A stretch of DNA of 64,000 bases from Spirochaetaceae bacterium 4572_59 (GTDB lineage Bacteria > Spirochaetota > Spirochaetia > DSM-2461). Shown here one piece after another: positions 1-8,748 of this stretch. Both the position numbers and the translations under genes were made by a program. Positions within the stretch are counted from its first letter, which is position 1. Every line of letters begins with the position of its first letter. The DNA lies in NCBI GenBank assembly GCA_002084805.1, contig NBMC01000002.1:88736-152735 (forward strand), given 5' to 3'. A model generated the notes under the pieces. That model saw only the letters and a program-made list of their open reading frames with translations. It searched no databases and was not told the DNA's origin.

Positions 1-450
1 GGTGAAATTTCCTCTATGCAGGATAGAATAGGAATGGAGAATCCCCGCATTATTGAAAGCAAGCGGAAAAAAGAAATGCTTGAATCTCAGTTGAGACTCA
101 TACAGGAAGTTGGTAATAAGAGCCAGCCCGCATTGAATGATCTACCCGGCTTTCTCATTCAGGAACAAAAACTGAAACAGAATATTGAAATACAACTTAC
201 AGTTCTGTCCACCCTGATGCAGCAGTACGAGGTAATCAAATTAACCGACAGGGGAACCGGCCCAACCTTCCAGATTCTGGAAAAAGCGGAGGTTCCCGAG
301 ATGAAATCCGGACCCAGCCGGGGAAAACTCTGTATAATAGTCACTATGGCCGGATTTTTTATGAGCCTTTTCGGGGCTTTTCTTCTGGAATTCTGGCAGA
401 ACCTGAAACAGGATCCGGAACGCATGAAAAAACTGAGAGGAGAGGTATAA
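1..450 (+). CDS. Wzz-like polysaccharide co-polymerase, C-terminal part (5' end outside window)
   Basis: The reading frame is open from the first base, so this is the 3' part of a longer gene. The visible ~149 residues are a charged, coiled-coil-like segment rich in Lys, Glu and Gln, a proline-rich stretch (EKAEVPEMKSGPSRGK), one transmembrane helix near residues 108-133 and a short basic cytosolic tail. This is the typical C-terminal end of Wzz/GNVR chain-length regulators of exopolysaccharide, which have a periplasmic coiled coil between two membrane helices. The next gene, 4 bases downstream, is a Wza-like exporter, which supports the call. The N-terminal half and any tyrosine-kinase domain cannot be seen. 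Confidence 0.75.
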   Translation, partial: GEISSMQDRIGMENPRIIESKRKKEMLESQLRLIQEVGNKSQPALNDLPGFLIQEQKLKQNIEIQLTVLSTLMQQYEVIKLTDRGTGPTFQILEKAEVPEMKSGPSRGKLCIIVTMAGFFMSLFGAFLLEFWQNLKQDPERMKKLRGEV

Positions 451-454
451 ACCA

Positions 455-1912
455 TTGACAATTAAAAAAATGTTACCCATATTACTTTTCTGTTTCACCC
501 CTTTTATCTGTTGGGGAATCACCGGTACCTCCAGCGAGAGAGCGGCTGCAGCAGCGGTCAACCCCAATTACCCGGTCACCCCCGGGGACACCTACAGCAT
601 CTCCTACAGCATGGAAGATATAACCAGAACCATCCAGGTTATTGTTGACCGGAATTTCCTGGCTCAGGTACCGGGATTCCGTGAGTTTGATGTGAAGGAT
701 AAGACCTATTACGAGTTTAAGGCAGAAGTGGAAGATCTGTTTAACAGTTTTTATCCGGGAAGCGTTCCGGTAATGACCATTACAAACCCCGGTGTGTTTG
801 ATATTCTGATCAAGGGTGAAGTCCAGTACTCCCGGGAAGCGGCAGCTTGGAGTTTTGAGCGTGTGAGCACCCTGATAGATTCTGTCAAAACATCCTACAC
901 ATCCTTCCGTAAAATTGAAATTATCTCCAGAAACGGAGATTCCCGCTTTGTGGATATTTATAAATCTCTCCGCACAGGCGACATGAGCCAGAATCCCTAT
1001 GTTTCATTTGGAGACACCATAATACTCTACCCCTATGAGAAACAGATAAGTCTGGAAGGAGAGGTCAGAAGACCCGGAACCTACCAGCTGACAGAGGAAG
1101 AAACCCTCTCTGATGTGATTACCTATCAGGGTGGTGGATTCACCTCTATCGCTCAGAAACAGGAAGTTCAGATCAAACGTCCCTATAACAACAGTAATAA
1201 TGAAGGGAATACCTTCTACCTGAATATGGAAGACCCAGAGACAAACATGGAACTAATGGATATGGATATAGTGACCATAGCCCAGAAAACATCCTATCTA
1301 CCGGTTGTTCATTTTCAGGGAGCCATTGGAACAAGCACTGAGGGTACATCGGTCTCGTCCAAGGTCAATGTAACCATAACCGAGGGAGAAAGGCTCTCCT
1401 CTGTAGCCAGAAAGATGGAGAATCAGTTTACCAAGGTTTCAGATCTGACCAGAGCCTATATTGTACGCTCTGACGGCAGCAATATCCCGGTAAATATGGA
1501 GGAGCTCCTTTTAAGCGGGCGTTCCAGTGATGATGTTATTCTGATGGACAGAGACATCATTGTTGTTCCCTTCAGGCAATACTTTATTTATGTAACAGGA
1601 TCGGTCATGTCACCCGGTGCCTACCCCTACATTATCAACAAGTCATGGGAGTACTATATCAGCCTGGCTGGTGGATTCAATGTGGATGAGCATACGGGCC
1701 GCAAGGTAAAGATCTACGATGTTTACGGAGAGAAGTACAAACAGAAAGAGAGAATCCTGCAGCCGGAAGATGTTGTCTTTGCCCCCAGAAACCATCCCAT
1801 GTACTGGATTGGAGAGTACGGTACGGATGTGGCCCTGATCGTATCGACCCTGGCCAGCAGTATTGTCATGTACAACTTTATGGCGAATACGGATTACAAC
1901 ACCCCCCGCTGA
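455..1912 (+). CDS. SLBB-domain polysaccharide export protein (Wza-like)
   Basis: A secreted protein of 485 aa with a hydrophobic signal sequence (residues 5-22), likely forming or feeding the outer-membrane exit channel for an exopolysaccharide. A Poly_export-type segment (YPVTPGDTYSISY) starts near residue 40. SLBB repeats follow near residue 197 (ISLEGEVRRPGTYQL) and 378 (IYVTGSVMSPGAYPY), with a weaker one near 285. A hydrophobic C-terminal helix (about 456-475) resembles the membrane-spanning helix of Wza. I chose TTG at 455 because GGAGAGG sits just upstream; ATG at 470 is the alternative. It lies 4 bases after the Wzz-like gene, so the two are probably one operon entering from the left. 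Confidence 0.85.
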   Translation: MTIKKMLPILLFCFTPFICWGITGTSSERAAAAAVNPNYPVTPGDTYSISYSMEDITRTIQVIVDRNFLAQVPGFREFDVKDKTYYEFKAEVEDLFNSFYPGSVPVMTITNPGVFDILIKGEVQYSREAAAWSFERVSTLIDSVKTSYTSFRKIEIISRNGDSRFVDIYKSLRTGDMSQNPYVSFGDTIILYPYEKQISLEGEVRRPGTYQLTEEETLSDVITYQGGGFTSIAQKQEVQIKRPYNNSNNEGNTFYLNMEDPETNMELMDMDIVTIAQKTSYLPVVHFQGAIGTSTEGTSVSSKVNVTITEGERLSSVARKMENQFTKVSDLTRAYIVRSDGSNIPVNMEELLLSGRSSDDVILMDRDIIVVPFRQYFIYVTGSVMSPGAYPYIINKSWEYYISLAGGFNVDEHTGRKVKIYDVYGEKYKQKERILQPEDVVFAPRNHPMYWIGEYGTDVALIVSTLASSIVMYNFMANTDYNTPR

Positions 1913-1930
1913 TAGAAATACAGCTATTAA

Positions 1931-1966
1931 AAAAAACGCCGGACTTATAAAAGCCGGCGTTTTTTC
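1931..1966. terminator. Rho-independent terminator, probably bidirectional
   Basis: An 11-bp stem (AAAAACGCCGG / CCGGCGTTTTT) with a T run on both strands separates the SLBB exporter (+) from the converging ArsR gene (-). Confidence 0.85.
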
Positions 1967-1982
1967 AATTTTTCTATAAAAA

Positions 1983-2282
1983 TTATTCCGTTATAACTCC
2001 GTCAAAACCCTTCACAATATTCTGCACAAAGGGATCAACAATCCGGTAAATTCTTTTATTCCCTTCCGTCAGAGATTCTACAATACCCTTATCTTTCAAT
2101 ACTGCCAGGTGCTGAGAAATAACAGGTTGCGGTTGGTCCAGACACTGCCATAATTCAGAAACACAGCAGTCTTGCCGTTCAATCAGACACAGCATTTTCA
2201 GTCTAAGGGGATGACCACAGACCTTAAGTTTCTTTGCGTAGCCTTCTACTAGCTCTTCCGGGCAATTACATTTATTTTCCAT
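1983..2282 (-). CDS. ArsR-family winged-helix regulator
   Basis: A small DNA-binding repressor of 99 aa. The winged-helix core is visible (CVSELWQCLDQPQPVISQHL followed by the VLKDKGIVES strand and a wing with NKRIYRI). Cysteines at residues 5 and 7 and the pair 39-40 could bind a metal or thiol-reactive ligand, as in ArsR/SmtB repressors, but the ligand is unknown. I use ATG at 2282; an upstream in-frame TTG at 2318 would add 12 residues and neither start has a clear ribosome-binding site. It diverges from the cysteine desulfurase gene, which it may control. Confidence 0.8.
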   Translation of the reverse strand: MENKCNCPEELVEGYAKKLKVCGHPLRLKMLCLIERQDCCVSELWQCLDQPQPVISQHLAVLKDKGIVESLTEGNKRIYRIVDPFVQNIVKGFDGVITE

Positions 2283-2378
2283 ATATAGTAAAATAGCATT
2301 GTCTCTCCATTTAATCAATCAGTTTATGAAATTCCTATCTCCTTGCGAAGAAGAACTGATCTCTGATATTCTTAGCTC

Positions 2379-3530
2379 ATGATTTACCTCGACTGGGCTT
2401 CAACGACAGCCCCTGATACAGAGATTATGAAAGAATCTCTTCATGTTTCTCAAAAATACTATGGAAACCCCTCCTCCCTTCACCATGATGGGGTTAAAGC
2501 CTCCCATAAACTTTCTGAGCTACGAAAAGAGTGCAGCACTCACCTTAGGTGCGGAGCAGAACAGCTCTATTTTACTTCGGGAGGAACAGAATCCAATAAT
2601 ATTGTTGTATCCTCCCTTCTAAAGCGACGAGATAAAGGCAGGATTATCATCAGCGGCCTGGAACACCCCTCTCTCTGGGAGCCCGTACAGGCTTTAAAAA
2701 ACTCCGGATGGGAGGTAAAAGCTCTCAATCCCGGCAGGAATGGACGGATAAAGGGTTCAAAACTATCCCGGCTTTTAACAGACGACAGCAGGATGGTTCT
2801 GATTATGGCCGTCCATAACGAAACGGGGGTCATTCAGCCCATGGAAGAACTTATCGCCCTTGTGCGGGAAAAGGAGAAAGAGACTGGCAGAAACATCCAT
2901 TTCCATTCAGATCTTGTACAGGCAACGGGCAAGGTTCCCTTCAGCCTTGAGAATTGGGATCTGGACTCAGCCTCCTTCAGTGCCCATAAAATTCGTGGAC
3001 CTCGTGGCATTGGACTACTCTATCTGAAGAAGGCCCTGCAACCCCTCTATACGGGAGGCGGTCAGGAGAGCGGTATCAGACCGGGGACGGAAAATCTTGC
3101 GGGAGCGGCGGGACTTACCATGGCCCTGAAAAAAACGCTATCAACTGATTACAAATCCGCAAAAAAGAGAATGAGTCGTCTCATAAAGGAAGTTCAGAAA
3201 ATCAGAGGCTGCCGGATTCTTCCGGAAGATAGGATGACTCATCCCGAATATTATTCTCCCTGGATCTTAAGCTGCGCCTTCCCTCCCCTGCCGGGAGAAG
3301 TACTTGTTCGTGTGATGGATGAGGCGGGTTATGCCATTTCCACCGGCTCCGCCTGTTCCAGCAATAAAAAAAGCAGAACCCGTTCCCTGGAATCCATGGG
3401 AATTGAGACAAAGACCGCGTTTTCCTCCCTGCGGATATCCCAGGGACCTTCTACCACCATGGAGGAGCTAGAAAGCTTTTTAGTCAGCCTGAAAGAGCAG
3501 ACCGCTATAGTCGGAAGAGCCGTTTTCTGA
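2379..3530 (+). CDS. Cysteine desulfurase (NifS/IscS family)
   Basis: A PLP enzyme of 383 aa that takes sulfur from cysteine to an enzyme persulfide. The start is typical of the family (MIYLDWASTTAP). The PLP-binding Lys is in SFSAHKIRGPRG (Lys204) and the sulfur-accepting Cys is in TGSACSS (Cys326). Length and motifs are normal and intact. ThiI follows after 13 bases, so this enzyme most likely supplies sulfur for tRNA 4-thiouridine, as NifZ does in Bacillus; a housekeeping Fe-S role is possible but no iscU or sufU is nearby. The divergent ArsR gene may regulate the pair. Confidence 0.92.
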   Translation: MIYLDWASTTAPDTEIMKESLHVSQKYYGNPSSLHHDGVKASHKLSELRKECSTHLRCGAEQLYFTSGGTESNNIVVSSLLKRRDKGRIIISGLEHPSLWEPVQALKNSGWEVKALNPGRNGRIKGSKLSRLLTDDSRMVLIMAVHNETGVIQPMEELIALVREKEKETGRNIHFHSDLVQATGKVPFSLENWDLDSASFSAHKIRGPRGIGLLYLKKALQPLYTGGGQESGIRPGTENLAGAAGLTMALKKTLSTDYKSAKKRMSRLIKEVQKIRGCRILPEDRMTHPEYYSPWILSCAFPPLPGEVLVRVMDEAGYAISTGSACSSNKKSRTRSLESMGIETKTAFSSLRISQGPSTTMEELESFLVSLKEQTAIVGRAVF

Positions 3531-3543
3531 TAGGATTGCTGCC

Positions 3544-4734
3544 ATGAGTGAACTATACCTGATAAAAATTGGTGAAATTGCCCTCAAGAAAGGCAACAGA
3601 GCTCTCTTTGAGAGACAACTGAAAAATAATATAAAGAAAATCCTCCGTCCCTTTACCACTAGAGTAACCATCCGTTCAGGAAGGTTCTATCTGGAAACAG
3701 AGGGTGTTACAGAGAAGCATGTCAGCGCCTGTTTGAGCAAGGTTTTCGGTATTACCGGCTTTACACGCTCCTACAGCTGTGCAAAAGAACTGGACGCGCT
3801 GACAGAAAAAGCCCTGCTGGTTGCCAGACAGAACATTGAAGCGGGTAATGGAACAAGCTTTAAGGTGGAAACCCGCCGGATAGATAAAAGCCTGCCCATG
3901 GATAACTACGGCTATTCCGCCGAACTTGGCGGCCGTATTCTGGAAGCTTTTCCAGAGCTAACTGTCAACGTTCATAAACCAGACTGGATCGTCCATGTTG
4001 AACTCAGAGAGAAGGGCTATGTCTATGGTTATCTCTACAAGGGCCCGGGAGGACTCCCTGTACACAGCGCCGGAAAAGGAATGCTCCTGCTGTCAGGAGG
4101 AATAGATTCGCCCATAGCGGGTTATCTCATGGCCAAGAGAGGCATGAGCCTGGAGGCTGTTTATTTTCATACCCCCCCCTACACCAGCCCCGAATCACTG
4201 AATAAAGTGCGTGATCTGGCAAAAATAATTGCCCCCTGGTGCGCTGGGATAAATCTCTATTCTGTTCCCTTTACGGACGTACAGGTTCAAATCAATAAAT
4301 CGGTACCTGAGGAGACGACAACCCTCCATTCACGGGCTGCCATGATGAAGATTGCCCAGTCCATAGCCAACAAAAGGGATGATCTCTGCCTGATTACAGG
4401 AGAGGCTCTCAGTCAGGTGGCAAGCCAAACCTTGGAAAGCCTTGCCTATACCAACAGTTCTGTTGATCTGCCTGTATTCCGTCCCCTTATCGGTATGGAT
4501 AAGGAAGAGACCATCCTGATCTCACGAAAAATCGAGGCTTTTGAAACATCCATACAGCCCTTTGACGACTGCTGCTCTCTCTTCTCTCCGACCCATCCAC
4601 AGGTAAGACCTGACCTAAAGGAGACTCAGGACGACTGGGCCGCCATACAGGGGATGGATGAACTGTTGCAGCAGGCCGAAGAAAAGGCTGAAAGAGAGTT
4701 TTTCCCTGGAAAACTGATTCAGGAAGAAGCCTAA
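3544..4734 (+). CDS. thiI: tRNA 4-thiouridine synthase ThiI
   Basis: A protein of 396 aa with an N-terminal ferredoxin-like/THUMP region and a PP-loop ATPase domain (SGGIDSPIAGYLMAKRG starting at Ser184). It adenylates U8 of tRNA and inserts sulfur. Cys344 in DDCCSLFSPTHPQ corresponds to the conserved Cys344 of the E. coli enzyme. The C-terminal rhodanese domain of enterobacterial ThiI is absent, so this is the short form found in Bacillus and Thermotoga, where the neighbouring desulfurase delivers sulfur. It is co-transcribed with the desulfurase and ends at a strong terminator. Confidence 0.93.
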   Translation: MSELYLIKIGEIALKKGNRALFERQLKNNIKKILRPFTTRVTIRSGRFYLETEGVTEKHVSACLSKVFGITGFTRSYSCAKELDALTEKALLVARQNIEAGNGTSFKVETRRIDKSLPMDNYGYSAELGGRILEAFPELTVNVHKPDWIVHVELREKGYVYGYLYKGPGGLPVHSAGKGMLLLSGGIDSPIAGYLMAKRGMSLEAVYFHTPPYTSPESLNKVRDLAKIIAPWCAGINLYSVPFTDVQVQINKSVPEETTTLHSRAAMMKIAQSIANKRDDLCLITGEALSQVASQTLESLAYTNSSVDLPVFRPLIGMDKEETILISRKIEAFETSIQPFDDCCSLFSPTHPQVRPDLKETQDDWAAIQGMDELLQQAEEKAEREFFPGKLIQEEA

Positions 4735-4768
4735 AAAAAGGGGAACCGATTGGTTCCCTTTTTTTTAG
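4731..4768. terminator. Rho-independent terminator shared by converging genes
   Basis: A near-perfect 17-bp stem (4731-4747 with 4752-4768, loop GATT) carries A and T runs on both sides, so it can act in both directions. The stop codon of the decayed hipA lies inside it. Confidence 0.9.
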
Positions 4769-5502
4769 GCTCTGATTTTAAGAGCTTTAAATCTATCTAA
4801 AAGAATAACAACTGCTCTTTTCTTCATAATATCTGGCATAAAACTTCTTTCGATCATAGTCTGCATTTCTTTTTCTATAGAAAAGTAGTGCTTAAAAACC
4901 GATTGCACAGCGGCTTGTGGAAGACCTGCTCTCTTTCCCAGCAAGGTAAAATCATAAGCTGTATAGAAACCATATTTTTGATAGCATTCCGTATACTCTG
5001 CGTGCTTTTCTTCTTCCAAAAGATCCAGGGCCAGGAATCCAATTACAGAACTGATATCAAAAGAAGAAGCAAACAACTGGTCATAATTAGGAGTTAGACC
5101 ATCATAATAGAAAGTTCTATTATCTTCCTTTCTGATGAGACTTATATTTTTTAAATGCATGTCATCATTACCTATAAGATAGGAAAATACGATCCTGTTA
5201 AAAAGGTCCCGGACTACCGAAAGTTTTCCACCAGACATTTTAGAAACCAGCCGCAATGCTTCTTCATAGCTTTTGCTATACTTATCCGAAGCAGTAATAT
5301 TAAATCCCTGAGCCAAATCCTCCTGATGGATTTTTTTACCATTTTCTCTATCATAGCGGCGTGTTATTTAGGCATTCTCCCCGTCTGAGAATTCGACAAT
5401 AGCCGAAGAGGCTGAATCATAGGTAAAATTATAGCCAATATCCAGTTCCTGAATATAACCAGCATATTCATCTTTATAATAAACATATCCTAACCTACCC
5501 AT
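4765..5502 (-). pseudogene. hipA-like kinase toxin, internally deleted
   Basis: The frame opens with ATG at 5502 and reads 44 residues of a HipA N-terminal domain (MGRLGYVYYKDEYAGYIQEL). It hits TAA at 5368-5370 and continues in the same frame with RYDRENGKKIHQEDLAQGF, a motif that lies about halfway into HipA. The next ATG is at 5316. The C-terminal half is intact and keeps the catalytic-loop motif NDDMHLKN. About 150 residues carrying the ATP-binding P-loop region are missing, so a working kinase is unlikely. It overlaps the upstream HTH gene by 13 bases, the usual hipBA arrangement. An intact but different hipBA lies at 12.1-13.7 kb. Confidence 0.85.
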
Positions 5503-5771
5503 AGTTTAATCCCTAATGTTTTTGCAACCTGCTTGAGAGTCCTCAGATTTACCCGGTCATCTCCTGATTCCAGTTTTACAAGAGTACTATATGAAACAAC
5601 TGATAACTCTGCTAAACCTTTCAGAGTCAAATGCTGTTTTTTTCTCTCTTTACGAAGGATCTCGGGGAGATCATCAATAATTGAAATGGATTGCAAATCC
5701 CTGTACCTGAGGAGCTGTTGTTCCATTTCATAAAATTTAGATTGTATGGATTTCAATTCATTCTCTACCAT
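5490..5771 (-). CDS. HipB-like XRE-family antitoxin
   Basis: A protein of 93 aa with an N-terminal coiled-coil-like segment and a C-terminal HTH_3 domain (LTLKGLAELSVVSYSTLVKLESG). Family members bind an operator and neutralise HipA kinases. It overlaps the start of the decayed hipA by 13 bases. The domain looks complete, so the repressor may persist without a working partner. A GGTGG sequence precedes the ATG. Confidence 0.8.
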   Translation of the reverse strand: MVENELKSIQSKFYEMEQQLLRYRDLQSISIIDDLPEILRKERKKQHLTLKGLAELSVVSYSTLVKLESGDDRVNLRTLKQVAKTLGIKLWVG

Positions 5772-5882
5772 AAAACCACCATATATTTAGAATAACACAT
5801 TATTATCTTTATTTCCAAACTTTTATATTTTAATATTAGTATTTTATAGATAAATTGATATATTTATGTAAATCTACAATAA

Positions 5883-5910
5883 AAAAAAGGAACCATGAGG
5901 TCCCTTTTTT
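5883..5910. terminator. Rho-independent terminator downstream of the FmdB gene
   Basis: A 12-bp stem with one mismatch (AAAAAAGGAACC / GGTCCCTTTTTT, loop ATGA). On the minus strand it ends the FmdB transcript. Confidence 0.75.
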
Positions 5911-5935
5911 CAAAATTCAGATCAGTATAAAGCTG

Positions 5936-6211
5936 TCAGGCGGACTGACTACTGCCAGAGGAAGCTGTAACTGCCTCTTTTTTGGGTTTTTCCGTTTTAT
6001 CTTTGAGAGGCTGAGAGGTACTGGAGCTTTTTTTTGCATCGTTCACGTAAAATCCGCTTCCCTTGAAAATAACCCCCATTCCCCCGCCTATAAGACGCCG
6101 GAGAGATTCAGTCTTACACTCTGGGCATAAAGTAAGCGGATCATCAGCCATGGGCTGAAAGTGTTCAAAATGGTGTCCGCAGTTTTTACATTCATAATCA
6201 TATGTTGGCAT
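5936..6211 (-). CDS. FmdB-family zinc-ribbon protein
   Basis: A protein of 91 aa. The N-terminus MPTYDYECKNCGHHFE and the second pair CPEC form a four-cysteine zinc ribbon typical of FmdB/putative regulatory proteins. It is followed by a Gly-rich turn (RRLIGGGMGVIFKGSGFY) and a low-complexity Ser/Lys tail. The molecular role of the family is not settled. It stands alone between the hip remnant and the his genes and has its own terminator. Confidence 0.85.
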   Translation of the reverse strand: MPTYDYECKNCGHHFEHFQPMADDPLTLCPECKTESLRRLIGGGMGVIFKGSGFYVNDAKKSSSTSQPLKDKTEKPKKEAVTASSGSSQSA

Positions 6212-6351
6212 ATATTTATAAATCTCCTTCTATGAGAGTTCAATTTTTGACTTTGGATAAAATATACTGATTTTAAGAATAATAGACAAGAGAAAATTCC
6301 AGCCTTCAAGGTGATTTTGCAGAGTATTCCCGCCCCGGAGGGGGGGGAGTT

Positions 6352-7116
6352 TTATAGTCTTACAGGAATATTCCGGCCGTGAAGATACTCTTTGATTCCA
6401 GCTACAGTATAATCACCAAAATGCACCATACTGGCTATGAGGGCGGCATCTGCTTTCCCCTCAGTCAGGACAGAAGCCAGGTGTTCGGGAGTTCCGGCCC
6501 CACCGGAAGCCACCACAGGAATTCCCACATTTTCACTGATCAATCTGGTAGCTGTCAGCTCGTAGCCCTCCCGGGTACCATCGGCATCGATGGAATTGAG
6601 AACAATTTCACCGGCTCCTCTGGATTCAGCCTCTTTAGCCCATGCCAGGACATCAAGGCCAGTAGCTTTTCTCCCACCATTTATAACAACCCTATAACCG
6701 GAAGGCATGGAAGGATCAGCCAAAGCATCCATTCCCAGAACAATGCACTGATTGCCGAACTGCCGGGCACCACCGTCGATAAGACCGGGATTCCGCACAG
6801 CAGCAGAGTTAATGCTTATCTTCTCGGCTCCCGCCAGAAGAACAGCCCGCATATCCTCCACAGAGGAGATACCACCGCCCACACAGAAGGGAATAAAGAT
6901 GGTCTGGGCCACACGGCGAACCACATCTATCATAATACTCCTCTTTTCAGAGGAGGCTGTAATATCATAGAAAACCAGCTCATCCACACCCTGACGGTAG
7001 TACTCTGCCGCCATTTCCACAGGATCGCCTATATCTATATTTCCCTTGAATTTGATTCCCTTGGTAGTTTTTCCGTCTCTCACATCCAGACAGACCACAA
7101 TTCTTTTCTGCAGCAT
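6352..7116 (-). CDS. hisF: Imidazole glycerol phosphate synthase, cyclase subunit HisF
   Basis: A (beta/alpha)8-barrel of 254 aa that uses ammonia from HisH to convert PRFAR to imidazole glycerol phosphate and AICAR in histidine synthesis. The two catalytic aspartates are present at the family positions: Asp11 (VVCLDVRDG) and Asp130 (VLGMDALAD). The phosphate-binding ends VVASGGAG and ASMVHFG are intact. I start at ATG 7116 ([11 protein letters not shown]), which gives the normal N-terminus and lies 2 bases after the hisH stop; an upstream in-frame start would read back into hisH. No other his genes are in the window. Confidence 0.95.
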   Translation of the reverse strand: MLQKRIVVCLDVRDGKTTKGIKFKGNIDIGDPVEMAAEYYRQGVDELVFYDITASSEKRSIMIDVVRRVAQTIFIPFCVGGGISSVEDMRAVLLAGAEKISINSAAVRNPGLIDGGARQFGNQCIVLGMDALADPSMPSGYRVVINGGRKATGLDVLAWAKEAESRGAGEIVLNSIDADGTREGYELTATRLISENVGIPVVASGGAGTPEHLASVLTEGKADAALIASMVHFGDYTVAGIKEYLHGRNIPVRL

Positions 7117-7118
7117 CC

Positions 7119-7724
7119 CTAGACCTCCAATTCCATAAAGTTCTTTAAGAGTTTCAGTCCCCACTCACCACTCTTTTCAGGATGAAACTGGGTGGCCATA
7201 ACATTCCCTCTGGCTACGGCGCCAGTAAACTCAATGCCATAATCACTACTACCAATGACATCTTCCTTATGGGATGCTTCCACATAGTAGGAGTGGACGT
7301 AGTAGAAGGATTTACCCTGGGGTATGCCTTTAAACAGGGGATGAGCTGTGTGTTTCAGGGTATTCCAACCCATATGGGGGATTTTCAGTCCCATTTCGGA
7401 AGAAAACTGTTTTACCATACCGGGGAGTAATCCCAGACAGGGCGTATCGGACTCCTGGGAATGTTCAAAAAGAATCTGGCATCCCAGACAGATACCGAAG
7501 AGAGCCTTGCCTGTTGCGGCAAAATCACTCAGAGCCTTATCCAAGCCTTTTGATTTCAAAACGCCCATAGCCTGAGCGGCTTCCCCCACCCCGGGGAAAA
7601 TCAGTTTGTCCGCAGCGATAAGTTTCTCCGGATCGGAAGATATAAAATAATCTGCGCCCAAATAGGCCAGAGCGGTTTCCACACTTTTCAGATTACCAGA
7701 ATCGTAATCTATCACAGCAATCAT
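7119..7724 (-). CDS. hisH: Imidazole glycerol phosphate synthase, glutaminase subunit HisH
   Basis: A class I glutamine amidotransferase of 201 aa that feeds ammonia to HisF. The nucleophile is Cys79 in the nucleophile elbow GICLGCQ, and the His/Glu of the triad are in QFHPEKSG near the C-terminus. I choose ATG 7724 ([15 protein letters not shown]) because it restores the standard N-terminus and follows AAAAGG; the longer frame begins with 20 unrelated residues. It is directly followed by hisF. Confidence 0.95.
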   Translation of the reverse strand: MIAVIDYDSGNLKSVETALAYLGADYFISSDPEKLIAADKLIFPGVGEAAQAMGVLKSKGLDKALSDFAATGKALFGICLGCQILFEHSQESDTPCLGLLPGMVKQFSSEMGLKIPHMGWNTLKHTAHPLFKGIPQGKSFYYVHSYYVEASHKEDVIGSSDYGIEFTGAVARGNVMATQFHPEKSGEWGLKLLKNFMELEV

Positions 7725-7824
7725 AACACTACCTTTTCTATTGAGAGATACAGTCAGGATATAGAAATGGAGCAGAGCTTGCAAGAGCGTCTAGCTGAGA
7801 AACTCGCAGGAAAGCAGCTTGAGC

Positions 7825-8748
7825 TTAGTTTTTCACTGATTGAAGAAAAGATCCCCATGCCCGGGAACTCATAGTCCAGCCGCTCAGATGCAGGGAGGCT
7901 CCCTCAGTTTTAAGATCAAGAGTCTGCAGGGCTGCCTGCTCCTCCGGAGACGGAGAGAGTCCCAGTCTTCCTGCCAGAAAGAAACGCATTCCCAGGGACC
8001 AGAGCCGGGCACTGCGGCTATCGGCAAAGTGGATAAACAGATCCAGGGCATAAGCATCGTCTTCGGGGAGAAAAGCCATTTCCAGAGCGCTGCCTTCGGG
8101 AACGACAGGAAGACCATTGGGCAGAGGAAGTGCTGAAATATCTGGCAGATAAACCAGGAGAGCTGGCTGTCCGCCTCTCCACCACGCGGCCGTATCTTCG
8201 GGAAGGTTTATACCTGCCTGTCCGGCTCTGACATCTTCCTGAAAAGGCTGCAGGCGGGAGGCTTCACTAACCAACAGAAGCGTATCTTTATAGGCAGTAT
8301 CACATAAAAGCCCCTCAGGACCAGCATAGACATAGCGCTTTGCCTTTTCCCAGCCCTTATCGCTCCTCAGGGAGGAACGAAGAAAAAAGGCGGGGAAATC
8401 TCCCTGAACCAGGCCGGAGAGAGGTGGCAGTTTGCTTATACCAGTCTCGCTCTCCGGCGACGCAAAACGGCCACTGAACAGAGCAGATTCGCAGCGTTCC
8501 ATAACAGCATTCAGCTTCGTACTGTCGACTTCTACCATGAGACCGAGGAATTCGGCTGTCAGTGCGGGATGCTGAGCCGGTCGGGCCAGCAGATAGTAGT
8601 CCTCGGCAGAGGGGAGCAGGCCGATGGGATCGGCGCTCTCTTCAGGGAGAACAGGACTTGTTGTACAGGATGTCAGCAGCAGAGCAGCCGTGGACAGTAC
8701 AAAAAAACCCCGAAGGAAAATCCTCCGGGTTGAGATATTTGAAATCAA
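7825..8748 (-). CDS. Lipoprotein of unknown function
   Basis: A protein of 307 aa with a basic N-terminus, a hydrophobic core and a lipobox LLLTSC, so Cys28 should be lipidated. The rest is acidic and alternates hydrophobic strands with Pro-rich turns; I recognise no family. The start codon is TTG, overlapping the ileS stop as TTGA, so it is probably translationally coupled to ileS. That coupling is odd for a surface lipoprotein and may only reflect compact gene order. Confidence 0.6.
   Translation of the reverse strand: MISNISTRRIFLRGFFVLSTAALLLTSCTTSPVLPEESADPIGLLPSAEDYYLLARPAQHPALTAEFLGLMVEVDSTKLNAVMERCESALFSGRFASPESETGISKLPPLSGLVQGDFPAFFLRSSLRSDKGWEKAKRYVYAGPEGLLCDTAYKDTLLLVSEASRLQPFQEDVRAGQAGINLPEDTAAWWRGGQPALLVYLPDISALPLPNGLPVVPEGSALEMAFLPEDDAYALDLFIHFADSRSARLWSLGMRFFLAGRLGLSPSPEEQAALQTLDLKTEGASLHLSGWTMSSRAWGSFLQSVKN

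Noticed and set aside
6379..7122. 247-codon plus-strand frame
   Set aside because: It is antisense to hisF, which has intact catalytic residues; no RBS or family match.
8701..8730. Terminator-like hairpin with A run downstream of ileS
   Set aside because: It lies inside the coding start of the coupled lipoprotein gene; no clear gap for termination.
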